Assembly: GCF_900183385.1 (NCBI RefSeq) | Contig: NZ_FXUT01000008.1 | Coordinates: forward strand, 124,001 to 188,000 | Length of the DNA: 64,000 bases | Origin: Listeria costaricensis | GTDB lineage: Bacteria; Bacillota; Bacilli; Lactobacillales; Listeriaceae | Reading direction: 5' to 3' | In this document: positions 40,596-50,177 of the stretch, piece after piece | Numbering within the stretch: the first letter of the stretch is position 1 | Layout: each line of letters opens with the position of its first letter | Translations under genes and position numbers: made by a program | The notes under the pieces: model-generated | Told to the model about the DNA's origin: nothing | Database searches by the model: none | Seen by the model: the letters and a program-made list of their open reading frames with translations, nothing else

Positions 40596-42128
40596 ATGAG
40601 TAAATCTCCTGTAGCAATTATTATTCTCGACGGATTCGGTTTGCGTAACGAAACAGTTGGCAATGCCGTTGCCCAAGCGAATAAACCGAACTTTGACCGT
40701 TACTGGGCAGAGTTTCCACATAGCCAGTTGAAAGCTTCCGGCCTTGATGTCGGCCTTCCAGACGGCCAAATGGGGAATTCCGAAGTTGGTCATACTAATA
40801 TCGGTGCTGGGCGTATCGTTTACCAAAGCCTGACACGTATTGACAAAGCGATTGAAGAAGGCGAATTCCAAGAGAATAAAGCAATCAACAACGCATTTGA
40901 ACATACGAAACAAAATGACTCTGATCTTCATTTGTTCGGCCTATTGTCTGATGGCGGCGTACACAGCCACATCAATCACTTGGTCGCACTTCTTGAAACA
41001 GCCAAAGCAAAAGGCGTTAAAAATGTTTACATCCATGCTTTCCTAGATGGCCGTGACGTTCCACCGCAATCTGCTAAAGGCTACATCAAAGAATTGCAAG
41101 AAGAAATCAGCAAGTTGAATTATGGTAGCATTGCAACAGTTTCCGGTCGCTTCTATGCAATGGATCGCGACAAACGTTGGGAACGTGTTGAAAAAGCTTA
41201 CCGTGCCCTTGTGTATGGTGATGGCGAAAAATTTGCAGATCCAATTGAACTTGTCGAAGCTTCTTATCAAAATGAGAAGAATGATGAATTCGTTATTCCG
41301 GCAATCGTAGCAAAAGACGGCGAAGAAGCTGCAACTGTTAAAGACAATGATGCAGTCATCTTCTTCAACTTCCGTCCTGACCGTGCGATTCAGCTATCCA
41401 ATGCATTTACGGATAAAGAATGGGAACATTTTGACCGCGGTGCTAAACACCCAGAAAACGTCAAATTTGTCACTATGACTTTGTACAATCCGAGCATTGA
41501 TGCAGAAGTTGCCTTTGAACCAATCGAAATGAAAAATGTGATTGGCGAAGTTCTGGCTGATAAAGGCTTGAAGCAGCTTCGTATTGCTGAAACGGAAAAA
41601 TATCCGCACGTGACTTTCTTCATGAACGGCGGACGCAACGAAGAATTCCCTGGTGAAGATCGTATTCTGATCAATTCGCCAAAAGTCGAAACTTACGATT
41701 TGAAACCTGAAATGAGTGCGTATGAAGTAACAGATGCACTTGTAGCAGATATCGAAGCAGACAAACACGATGCCATCATCTTAAACTTTGCGAACCCTGA
41801 TATGGTTGGTCACTCCGGCATGCTGGAACCAACAATCAAGGCAATCGAAGCAGTGGATGAAAATCTTGGCCGTGTAGTGGATGCCATTTTGGCAAAAGGT
41901 GGTTCTGCGGTCATTTTCGCCGATCACGGAAACTCCGAAACCATGTCCACACCTGAAGGCAAACCACATACAGCGCACACAACAGTTCCGGTTCCAGTAA
42001 TCGTAACGAAAAAAGGTGCGACGCTTCGTACAGACGGTCGTCTTGCTGATGTGGCGCCTACAATGCTTGATCTTTTAGGTGTAGAAAAACCAGTTGAAAT
42101 GACTGGCGAAAGTCTCATCAAAAATTAA
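40596..42128 (+). CDS. gpmI: 2,3-bisphosphoglycerate-independent phosphoglycerate mutase
   Basis: A 510-residue manganese-dependent mutase converting 3- to 2-phosphoglycerate. Catalytic S62 is in QMGNSEVGH, the metal ligands include LDGFG and ADHGNSE. Its ATG follows the tpiA stop without a gap, with TTGGAGG overlapping the end of tpiA. The manganese importer at 16958-19458 would help supply its cofactor. Confidence 0.98.
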   Translation: MSKSPVAIIILDGFGLRNETVGNAVAQANKPNFDRYWAEFPHSQLKASGLDVGLPDGQMGNSEVGHTNIGAGRIVYQSLTRIDKAIEEGEFQENKAINNAFEHTKQNDSDLHLFGLLSDGGVHSHINHLVALLETAKAKGVKNVYIHAFLDGRDVPPQSAKGYIKELQEEISKLNYGSIATVSGRFYAMDRDKRWERVEKAYRALVYGDGEKFADPIELVEASYQNEKNDEFVIPAIVAKDGEEAATVKDNDAVIFFNFRPDRAIQLSNAFTDKEWEHFDRGAKHPENVKFVTMTLYNPSIDAEVAFEPIEMKNVIGEVLADKGLKQLRIAETEKYPHVTFFMNGGRNEEFPGEDRILINSPKVETYDLKPEMSAYEVTDALVADIEADKHDAIILNFANPDMVGHSGMLEPTIKAIEAVDENLGRVVDAILAKGGSAVIFADHGNSETMSTPEGKPHTAHTTVPVPVIVTKKGATLRTDGRLADVAPTMLDLLGVEKPVEMTGESLIKN

Positions 42129-42514
42129 TTTGGTTTTTGCTTTCGTTTTTTACAAAACGAGGCTACAATAAGAATGTATCTAATAATTGGGACAGCAGAG
42201 TGAGTGGTGTTTCCAATATATGTGAGAGTGAATGCGCGAGGGAAGTTTAGCGGCGAGGCGACGGTCTTGTCTCTAGCGTACGGAGCTTTATGGCTGAGTG
42301 TGCGGCTTCTTTTGCAAAGGGGTTTTCTGTAGCTCGAATGACTTTTTGAATGGTTGATGTGCTATAAACCATAAAAACATTTGGAGATATGGCGGGGCCT
42401 TGCATCCAGTATGTGGTTCCTTTTTGGGGAGTACATACTCGCTTTGCTTGCAGGTATATTGGGACTGGAACTCAAACTTTGCTTTCGAACAGTCCCAACA
42501 AAGGAGAGAGTTAA
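42129..42514 (+). promoter_or_regulatory. long gpmI-eno intergenic region with candidate structured leader
   Basis: No credible gene. A weak promoter is TTTCGT (42141-42146), 17 bases, TACAAT (42164-42169). TTGGGACTG (42459-42467) pairs perfectly with CAGTCCCAA (42490-42498) immediately before the eno ribosome site AAAGGAG. A second TTGGGAC (42188-42194), close to the predicted transcript start, could pair with the same right arm and close the whole leader. The segment is richer in G than its surroundings. It resembles no riboswitch I recognise. Confidence 0.5.
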
Positions 42515-43807
<1,293 letters not shown>

Positions 43808-43825
43808 TTTTTGAGGAAACAACAA

Positions 43826-43865
43826 AGAACCATCCTGCTAAATGCGGCAGGGTGGTTCTTTTTAT
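43826..43865 (+). terminator. terminator after eno
   Basis: AAGAACCATCCTGC pairs with GCAGGGTGGTTCTT, followed by TTT. Confidence 0.92.
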
Positions 43866-43922
43866 ACACAAATAGTGGGTTCTCTGATAAAATGAAAAGA
43901 AAACAGAAGAGAGGGCGTTTCA

Positions 43923-44279
43923 ATGAAAATACTCATCGTTTTAGTTCTTCTCATCGTTTTGCTGCTTATTATAGCGGTCAATTTAAGGAAACCTAAGGAA
44001 CATCCGCGAGTAACAGAGTGGAAGGAAACCAATGCGGAAATTATCGCCAGCAACCTCCATTCGTTCACATATGGAAATGAATTCACCCAAGGAAAACGAA
44101 CGCGATTTGTGACACTTACCATCCGTTTTCTTACTTCACAAGGGCATGAAATAACGGCTACGAAGAAAGTGGCCATTTTTAGCAAGTATTCTGGACGTTA
44201 TGCGCAGGGAGAAGTTATTTCAGTTTTGTATGATGCAGCCGAGCCAGAGCGTTTTAAAATCAAATATGATCGTCCATAA
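43923..44279 (+). CDS. DUF3592-like small membrane protein
   Basis: A 118-residue protein with one N-terminal membrane helix (residues 2-19, ILIVLVLLIVLLLIIAV) and a beta-rich domain containing FLTSQGHEITA and YAQGEVISVLYD, which resemble DUF3592. Function unknown. The corresponding position after eno in Listeria holds a similar protein. ATG follows AGAGAGGG. Confidence 0.8.
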   Translation: MKILIVLVLLIVLLLIIAVNLRKPKEHPRVTEWKETNAEIIASNLHSFTYGNEFTQGKRTRFVTLTIRFLTSQGHEITATKKVAIFSKYSGRYAQGEVISVLYDAAEPERFKIKYDRP

Positions 44280-44296
44280 GAAAGTTGGTTTTGTGT

Positions 44297-45022
44297 ATGT
44301 ATGCAAAAATTAATGATATACAGTTATACTATCAAATTTACGGCGAAGGTAAGCCGCTTCTCATGATGCATGGCAATGGACAGAATCATCAGGATTTGGA
44401 CAAAATGATCCACTACTTTGCAAAAAATTATCAGGTAATCGTTCCGGATACGCGGGCACACGGCAGATCGGAAGTAGGGAGTGTGCCGCTTGACTATGAG
44501 CTGCTGGCAGATGATATGCTGGCACTGCTGGATTTTCTGGATGTCACTTCCTATCATGTGGTGGGCTACAGTGATGGCGGCATTATTGCGCTTATTATGG
44601 GAATCAAGCAGCCGGATCGCCAGTTGAATGGGGCGGTGATTGGTGCCAATTATGACGTGGGGCAGGTGCGGACTTTATCCAATCTGTTTTGTCAGGCAGG
44701 CTACTATCTTTGCCGAGCGCTTGCTGGTGTGAGTTCGTTTTTCAAGAAATATCGGGAGCGGTTGCGGCTGATGGCTTTTTATCCGCGGATTGAAAGACTG
44801 GATCTGGCTAAAATTCGTGCACCATTTCTTGCGATCATTGGTGAACAAGACCTGTTTATTTCGGTAGAAGAAACGCAAAAACTCACGGCTTCATTGGCAA
44901 AGGGGACGATGGAGGTCGTAAAAGGCGGCACCCATTTTCTGCCCATGCAAAATCCGCAAATTTTAAATCGGCTGATCGATCAATTTTTAACAAATAAAGG
45001 AGTGCAGGCATGTTCCCGTTAA
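44297..45022 (+). CDS. alpha/beta hydrolase
   Basis: A 241-residue alpha/beta hydrolase. The oxyanion region is MMHGNGQNHQD, the nucleophile elbow is GYSDGG, the acid is in GEQDLF and the His in GGTHFLP, so the Ser-Asp-His triad is complete. Substrate unknown. ATG 44297 gives the conserved start MYAKINDIQLYY; TTG codons at 44285 and 44291 are alternatives and no good ribosome site decides. The end overlaps the next gene by 13 bases. Confidence 0.9.
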   Translation: MYAKINDIQLYYQIYGEGKPLLMMHGNGQNHQDLDKMIHYFAKNYQVIVPDTRAHGRSEVGSVPLDYELLADDMLALLDFLDVTSYHVVGYSDGGIIALIMGIKQPDRQLNGAVIGANYDVGQVRTLSNLFCQAGYYLCRALAGVSSFFKKYRERLRLMAFYPRIERLDLAKIRAPFLAIIGEQDLFISVEETQKLTASLAKGTMEVVKGGTHFLPMQNPQILNRLIDQFLTNKGVQACSR

Positions 45023-45996
45023 ATCATAGACAGGCACAACAATTGGTGGAAAAATTGATGCAGGATATTCCCTATTCGGTCAATTTGATGGATGAATTTG
45101 GGCGAATAATTGCAAGTGGGGATGATCGGCGTCTTGGCGAGCTGCATGCCGGAGCCTTGGAAGCAATCCGCTTAGGGGAGCGCGTCGACATTCACGAGAA
45201 CCAGCCGACGGTCCGGAAAGGGACAAATCTGCCCATCCGCCTTGATGACCAGATTGTTGGAGTGGTTGGCATTACGGGCGAGCCGGAACAGGTGGCACCT
45301 TTTTGCCAAATTGTCAGTACGATGGTTGTATTGCTGACGGAAGAAGCGATTCGTGCGGCAAAGGAAGAGTCAGCGCGGCTAAGTCGAGACAGGCTACTTG
45401 AAAAGCTGCTTTTTGAGGAGGCTCGACTATTGGCAGACGAGTTGCGGCAGCTGGCTGAGCTGGGGATTGATCCTGAACAGCCCATCCGGTTTTTTTGCAG
45501 GACTGAGAAGTGGCCGATCGAAGCACCGCAAATCGCTTTGCAGGGAGAGGAATGGCTGCTGTTCTGGCAGGGGGAAGCGGCGGCAGAGCGGCAGACAGGA
45601 GAATTGTGCGGCACGGCCCTGAGCCAGAACGACGAGCGGCTGAAACTGGCTGCCCAAAAAGCGCAAACTGCTTTTCGGATTGGCCGAAGCTTGGGGCTTT
45701 CGGGAGCGGTCGACTATCTGGATGTCGGGCATTTGGTGAACCGCGATCTGACAAAGGAGCAGTATGCGTTTTTGCAGGCAATTGAGTGTGCGCCCGAGCT
45801 GCTGGAAACTTTGAAGACGTATTTCCGGCTAAATGGGGAAATGAAAGCCATCAGTGCCGCCTTGCATATTCACCGCAATACGTTGCTTTATCGACTCGAC
45901 AAGATTGCGGCTGTTACAGGGAAGGATCCACGGAATTTCATGGATCTACAATTGCTGATCACTGCTTGGCTAAGCCAGGAGACCAGCATCAAATAA
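45010..45996 (+). CDS. CdaR/PucR-family sugar-diacid-type regulator
   Basis: A 328-residue regulator. Residues about 5-130 form the sugar-diacid recognition domain (QAQQLVEKLMQDIPYSVNLMDEFGRIIASG), and the C-terminus carries the PucR-type HTH (LNGEMKAISAALHIHRNTLLYRLDKI). CdaR activates glucarate/galactarate and glycerate use in E. coli. The gene opposite encodes glycerate kinase, which fits that role. ATG follows AAAGGAGTG. Its stop codon is followed after one base by a tandem repeat array that runs to the end of the kinase gene. Confidence 0.9.
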   Translation: MFPLNHRQAQQLVEKLMQDIPYSVNLMDEFGRIIASGDDRRLGELHAGALEAIRLGERVDIHENQPTVRKGTNLPIRLDDQIVGVVGITGEPEQVAPFCQIVSTMVVLLTEEAIRAAKEESARLSRDRLLEKLLFEEARLLADELRQLAELGIDPEQPIRFFCRTEKWPIEAPQIALQGEEWLLFWQGEAAAERQTGELCGTALSQNDERLKLAAQKAQTAFRIGRSLGLSGAVDYLDVGHLVNRDLTKEQYAFLQAIECAPELLETLKTYFRLNGEMKAISAALHIHRNTLLYRLDKIAAVTGKDPRNFMDLQLLITAWLSQETSIK

Positions 45997-45997
45997 A

Positions 45998-46408
45998 GAC
46001 CACCAAAACGGATATACTTGGAATTAGGAGAGATGATGACGCGCCAAATAGAAGGTCATCAAAGTGGATATACTTGGAATTAGGAGAGATAATGACGCGC
46101 CAAATAGAAGGTCATCAAAGCAGATACACTTGGAATTAGGGAAGATGATGACGCGCCAAATAGAGGTCATCAAAACGGATACACTTGGAGTTAGGGAAGA
46201 TGATGACGCGCCAAATAGAAGGTCGTCAAAGCGGATATACTTGGAATTAGGAAGATGATGATGTGATAAATAGAGATGGTCAAAGTGGATACCTTGGAAT
46301 GAGGAGAAGTTATCATGTGGCAAATAAAGATGGTCGAAGCGGAGACATTTGGAATTAGGAAGATGATATTTGTGACACGAAAAATAAAAGGCCGTCAAAG
46401 TGAGATCC
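45998..46408. repeat. tandem array of seven to eight 54-58 bp repeats
   Basis: The unit reads GGTCATCAAAGYGGATAYAC then TTGGAATTAGG, AGATGATGACGCGCCAAATAGAA. Starts of the conserved GGATA block are at 46010, 46066, 46122, 46177, 46233, 46287 and 46341. The first five units are nearly identical; later ones drift and shorten. The period is not a multiple of three, so the open frames across it are not genes. Each unit contains an inverted pair, GATGAC and GTCATC. The last, partial unit supplies the left arm of the terminator at 46386. Confidence 0.93.
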
Positions 46409-46438
46409 CATGGATACGGGGGCACTTTGACGGTCTTT
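46386..46438. terminator. bidirectional terminator between cdaR-like gene and glycerate kinase
   Basis: AAAAGGCCGTCAAAGTG pairs with CACTTTGACGGTCTTTT; the right arm touches the stop codon of the kinase gene. The left arm is a diverged copy of the array unit. Confidence 0.85.
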
Positions 46439-47574
46439 TAATGTTGAGGTAAGTTTAGTAGGCGGGCGATATTTTCACAAGTTCGGGCGATGTTGGTTTG
46501 GCTATCGGCTAGTGCCTGCTCAAGAGGAACGGCCCCCTGAACGATTCCGAAAATCGCATCGATTCCTTCTGGATAAAGTGTGTCCGTCCCGTCACCAATT
46601 CGGCCGGCAATGGCAATCACTGGAACGTGCTGCTTTTGTGCGGCATGTGCCACTCCAATCGGCGTTTTGCCGAATTTTGTTTGGGCATCGATTCCGCCTT
46701 CACCAGTGAAACAAAAATCCGCCTTTTGCAGCGCTTTGTCGAGACTGGTCATTTGCATAACGAGCTCCACGCCTGAATGAATCGAAGCGTCTGTAAAAGC
46801 AAGTAATCCGGCGCCAAGTCCCCCGGCAGCCCCTGCTCCAGCCAGATCTGCCACTTGCTTGCCAGTTTCCTGCTGGATGACCTCCGCATAGTGCCGCAAG
46901 TTCTGATCCAATTGCTCGACCATCTTAGGTGTGGCGCCTTTTTGTGGACCAAATATTTGTGACGCGCCTTGCGAGCCGCAAAGTGGATTCTTCACATCCG
47001 AAGCAAGCAGAATGGTCACCTCGTTTAGCCGGGGATGCCGTTTGCCCAGCTCAATTGATACTAGGTCAGCCAGCGCCTCGCCGCCAAAGCCAATGGGATC
47101 ATCATGCCAATCTAACAGTTGAACGCCAAGCGCTTGAGCCATTCCGGCGCCCCCATCATTCGTCGCACTGCCACCAAGGCCGATAATCAACTGGTCGATC
47201 GGATAGTCAAGTGCTGCTGCAATCAGTTCGCCAGTTCCATATGTGGTCGTCTTGAGTGGGTTCTTCGTTTGGGCATTTACATAATGAAGACCACTTGCCT
47301 CGGCCATCTCAATCACGGCGGTTTTCTCATCGCCTAGCAGGCCAAATTGTGCTTCGACTGGTGTGCCAAGCGGACCGGTGACCGTTTTCTTGATGAAGCG
47401 TCCGGAAGTCGCGTCGACAAGTGCCTGCACAGTGCCTTCGCCGCCATCAGCCATCGGAACATGCAGATAGTCGCTTTCCGGAAAAATTCGTTTCAGACCG
47501 ACTTCCATGGCTTGGCATACTTCTTTGGCAGTCAGACTTCCTTTAAAAGAATCAGGTGCTAATACAAATTTCAT
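46438..47574 (-). CDS. glxK: glycerate kinase (GarK/GlxK family)
   Basis: A 378-residue type-I glycerate kinase phosphorylating D-glycerate. LAPDSFKGSLTA at the N-terminus, MADGGEGT, GLGGSATNDGG and TGEGGID are the family motifs. Glycerate arises from sugar diacid or glyoxylate breakdown, fitting the CdaR-like regulator on the facing strand. AGGAGGGA precedes the ATG; a -10-like TATACT lies at 47598-47593 on the minus strand with a weak TCGTTT 17 bases upstream. Confidence 0.95.
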   Translation of the reverse strand: MKFVLAPDSFKGSLTAKEVCQAMEVGLKRIFPESDYLHVPMADGGEGTVQALVDATSGRFIKKTVTGPLGTPVEAQFGLLGDEKTAVIEMAEASGLHYVNAQTKNPLKTTTYGTGELIAAALDYPIDQLIIGLGGSATNDGGAGMAQALGVQLLDWHDDPIGFGGEALADLVSIELGKRHPRLNEVTILLASDVKNPLCGSQGASQIFGPQKGATPKMVEQLDQNLRHYAEVIQQETGKQVADLAGAGAAGGLGAGLLAFTDASIHSGVELVMQMTSLDKALQKADFCFTGEGGIDAQTKFGKTPIGVAHAAQKQHVPVIAIAGRIGDGTDTLYPEGIDAIFGIVQGAVPLEQALADSQTNIARTCENIARLLNLPQH

Positions 47575-47684
47575 GTTTATCCCTCCTATTTTAGTATAGC
47601 CAAACTACGTGAAAGAAACGATAGCGGTTTGACTGAATTTTTTTAGGCGTATGCACAAAAAACTGAAGCATTATTAAAAAAGAA

Positions 47685-47736
47685 CCGAGAATCAAACGAT
47701 AGTCTTTTCGCAAAACGGCTATCGTTTGATTCTCGG
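47685..47736 (-). terminator. terminator after plant-type LRR protein gene
   Basis: A nearly perfect 20-bp stem: CCGAGAATCAAACGATAGTC against GGCTATCGTTTGATTCTCGG. On the minus strand it is followed by TTCTTTTTT. Confidence 0.92.
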
Positions 47737-47752
47737 CTTGCTTATTTTTTAG

Positions 47753-50044
47753 TTATTTACGTTTTCTCCAAAGAAAGGCTGCTGTGAGGCCCATTCCAAC
47801 ACCGATCAGTGGCCATGCTTTGCTGGACTGATCACCTGTTTGTGGTAAAGCAGTATTTGACTTGCTTGCTGTATTTGCGGACGTGTTGCCGCCAGTTGTT
47901 ACATCATTATTTCCTGTAGGCGTGCCAGATGGAGAGTCTGACGGCGTGGAGTCAGCATTATTTTGATCATCATTCGTGTCTCCATCATCAGCTGGCTCTG
48001 CATCAGCGGTTACGTTCACAATTAGCGTGGCTGTGTCTGTTTGTCCCATTGAATCGGTCACGGTATACGTAATCGTGGTTTGTCCAGGAGTCGAAGTATC
48101 TACCGTGCCAGAAGTTGTGACAGTAAGGGAATCTGTAGCATCTTCCAAATCACTGTCTGTTTTCAAATAACGCATTGGATCAAATGTTTCGCCTTCTGAG
48201 ATTGAAACTTCTTCGGTAGTGAGCTCAATCGAAGGACGAGCATCTACATAGACGGAAAGCGTTTTTTGATCAGCGGCAAGGCCTAATGAGTCTGTTACAT
48301 TGAAATCAAGGGTATACGTTTCGCCAGGTTTAGTGGTATCCACGTCACCCGTTACTTGAAGGGCTGCTGCTAGATCCTCTGCGCTGTCCTGATCGTCTGA
48401 CAAGGTGACTGTCGTATAGTCAGAATAGTTGAAAGTGCTGTCCTGTTTCACTTTGACTTGTTCTGGATCAAGCGTAATGGCGGGTTTTTCATTTGGCAAG
48501 CCTTCCCCAGTTACAGTGAAATTCGTTTGCGCATTTTGATTGGATTTATCTTTCAAGCCTTCCAGTTGTACATTAAGTTCATACGTACCGGATTTGAGGA
48601 TTTGCATGTTGGTCGTTGAATTACCGTTTTCGTCCGTGCCTTTTGTAAATTTGACACCATCAGGATCGCCACTTACAACATAGGCATCCACATCTAAATA
48701 TTCTTTGTTATATGTGCGGAGGTTGTTCTCAATGTTGTATGTTTCACCTTGTTCAAGCGCTACCTCGTCCTGAATAGAAGTCAAATCATACTGGGCATCC
48801 GCAAGCTTTGTAGCAGAGGAATTCTTGGTTACAATATCGTTGGCATTAAAGAAATTTAAACTTCCAGATGCTGGGTAAGTGTCGGTGGCAATGTCGTATA
48901 AAAAGTTGGAATAGATATTGACATTACTAACTTCTCCATTTAACAGGTAATCCGGCACTTCACCATGAATGCCGTTACATTGGACTTGAAAAGTTTCAAG
49001 TGTGTCACGAAGATTGGCATAGGAATCCGGAATGGTACCACGAATGGCATTGTATCCTGCGTAGAGAGTTTGAAGTTTTGGACAGCTGCCCAGTTCGGGA
49101 GGTAAATATTCTAGCTCCATTTGCGAAATATCCAGATACTTGAGGCTTTCGCACTCCCCGATTTCAGCTGGAATTTCTGTTATATAATTATAGTTACCGA
49201 CAATAAGTGTGTCGAGCTTTTTCAGATTGCCAATGGAATGCGGCAGGCTGTCAATGCCCGTACCATCATAACCGCTCAGTGTGGTGTTCATCCCGTTGCC
49301 TGAGATGTCGAGCCGCTGTAGTTCCGTACAATTACCGATTTCTTCAGGAACAGCACCGTAAAGTTCATTGTCAAATATCCTTAAGCTGGTCAAATTTTTC
49401 AGATTCCCAATCTCAGCCGGAATTTCACCAGTCAGTACACCATAACCATAGCCGGATCCTTCACAGTTAGAAACCGCCTGAAGAGAGGTTAAACCAGTGA
49501 AAAGACCGATTGCTTTAGGGATATACTCTGTTTTACCATAGTCGATGTGGGCTTGAATCATCGTTATTTTCGCCAGATCGCCATAGGTAATCTGCGCAAG
49601 CGGTTTCCCGACATAACTAGTCGCAACGTTGATCAACCAGGTCTGATTTTCAAATAAAGAAGCGTCAACAATTTCATCATTATGCGTGCCATCCGTCAAT
49701 TCTTCAATTGAAAGAGTAGTGGTGGCAGTTAGTGGCTGTTCTTGTTGCGTGGTTGCAGTCTCTGCTTGAGATTCTTCTATCACTTCAGCGGAGTTCGTGG
49801 ATTCGTTGGAAGTAGTTGTGTCTACTTCTGCGGAGTCTGTCGTTTCTTCGGATTCCGTTGAGGTCGAGCTTTCTTCTGTTGCTGTGCTGTCGCCATCTGT
49901 TGAATTTTTCTCTGTATCGTCTGCTGTTTCAGTTGTTTGTTCACTTGTTTCCATTTGCGTTGCTGGCAAGACATCTTCGGCAAAAGCGAAAGTTGTAAAA
50001 CTAAGCATACCGATGGAACAAACAGCTAATACTTTTTTAAACAA
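47753..50044 (-). CDS. LPXTG-anchored surface protein with plant-type leucine-rich repeats
   Basis: A 763-residue secreted wall protein starting at TTG 50044, 8 bases after AAGGAGG. Order: signal peptide (about 1-22), a long Thr/Glu/Ser-rich region (about 23-105), about seven LRRs of the plant-specific 23-24 residue type with GxIPxxIGNLxxLxxL (about 195-385), a spacer, three Ig/cadherin-like domains (about 490-690), a Gly/Thr/Asn/Ser-rich stalk and sorting signal LPQTG (733-737) with hydrophobic tail and RKRK. The LxGxIP form is unlike the internalin LRR of the other two surface proteins here. Probably a sortase A substrate with an adhesive role. Confidence 0.92.
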   Translation of the reverse strand: MFKKVLAVCSIGMLSFTTFAFAEDVLPATQMETSEQTTETADDTEKNSTDGDSTATEESSTSTESEETTDSAEVDTTTSNESTNSAEVIEESQAETATTQQEQPLTATTTLSIEELTDGTHNDEIVDASLFENQTWLINVATSYVGKPLAQITYGDLAKITMIQAHIDYGKTEYIPKAIGLFTGLTSLQAVSNCEGSGYGYGVLTGEIPAEIGNLKNLTSLRIFDNELYGAVPEEIGNCTELQRLDISGNGMNTTLSGYDGTGIDSLPHSIGNLKKLDTLIVGNYNYITEIPAEIGECESLKYLDISQMELEYLPPELGSCPKLQTLYAGYNAIRGTIPDSYANLRDTLETFQVQCNGIHGEVPDYLLNGEVSNVNIYSNFLYDIATDTYPASGSLNFFNANDIVTKNSSATKLADAQYDLTSIQDEVALEQGETYNIENNLRTYNKEYLDVDAYVVSGDPDGVKFTKGTDENGNSTTNMQILKSGTYELNVQLEGLKDKSNQNAQTNFTVTGEGLPNEKPAITLDPEQVKVKQDSTFNYSDYTTVTLSDDQDSAEDLAAALQVTGDVDTTKPGETYTLDFNVTDSLGLAADQKTLSVYVDARPSIELTTEEVSISEGETFDPMRYLKTDSDLEDATDSLTVTTSGTVDTSTPGQTTITYTVTDSMGQTDTATLIVNVTADAEPADDGDTNDDQNNADSTPSDSPSGTPTGNNDVTTGGNTSANTASKSNTALPQTGDQSSKAWPLIGVGMGLTAAFLWRKRK

Positions 50045-50177
50045 AAAATCCCCTCCTTGTATTTCATCTTAAGTTTATGTTACTACTTATGAAATAGAGG
50101 AGGGGATAAAAATGGGAAAATTCAAAGAAAGTTCGATTTTAAAGTGGAATAAAGTCCTCGTGCAAAGCAATTGTTCG

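Noticed and set aside
46024-46425. Open frames on both strands across the 56-bp repeats
   Set aside because: The unit length is not a multiple of three and each frame is only kept open by chance in the repeats; no ribosome sites.
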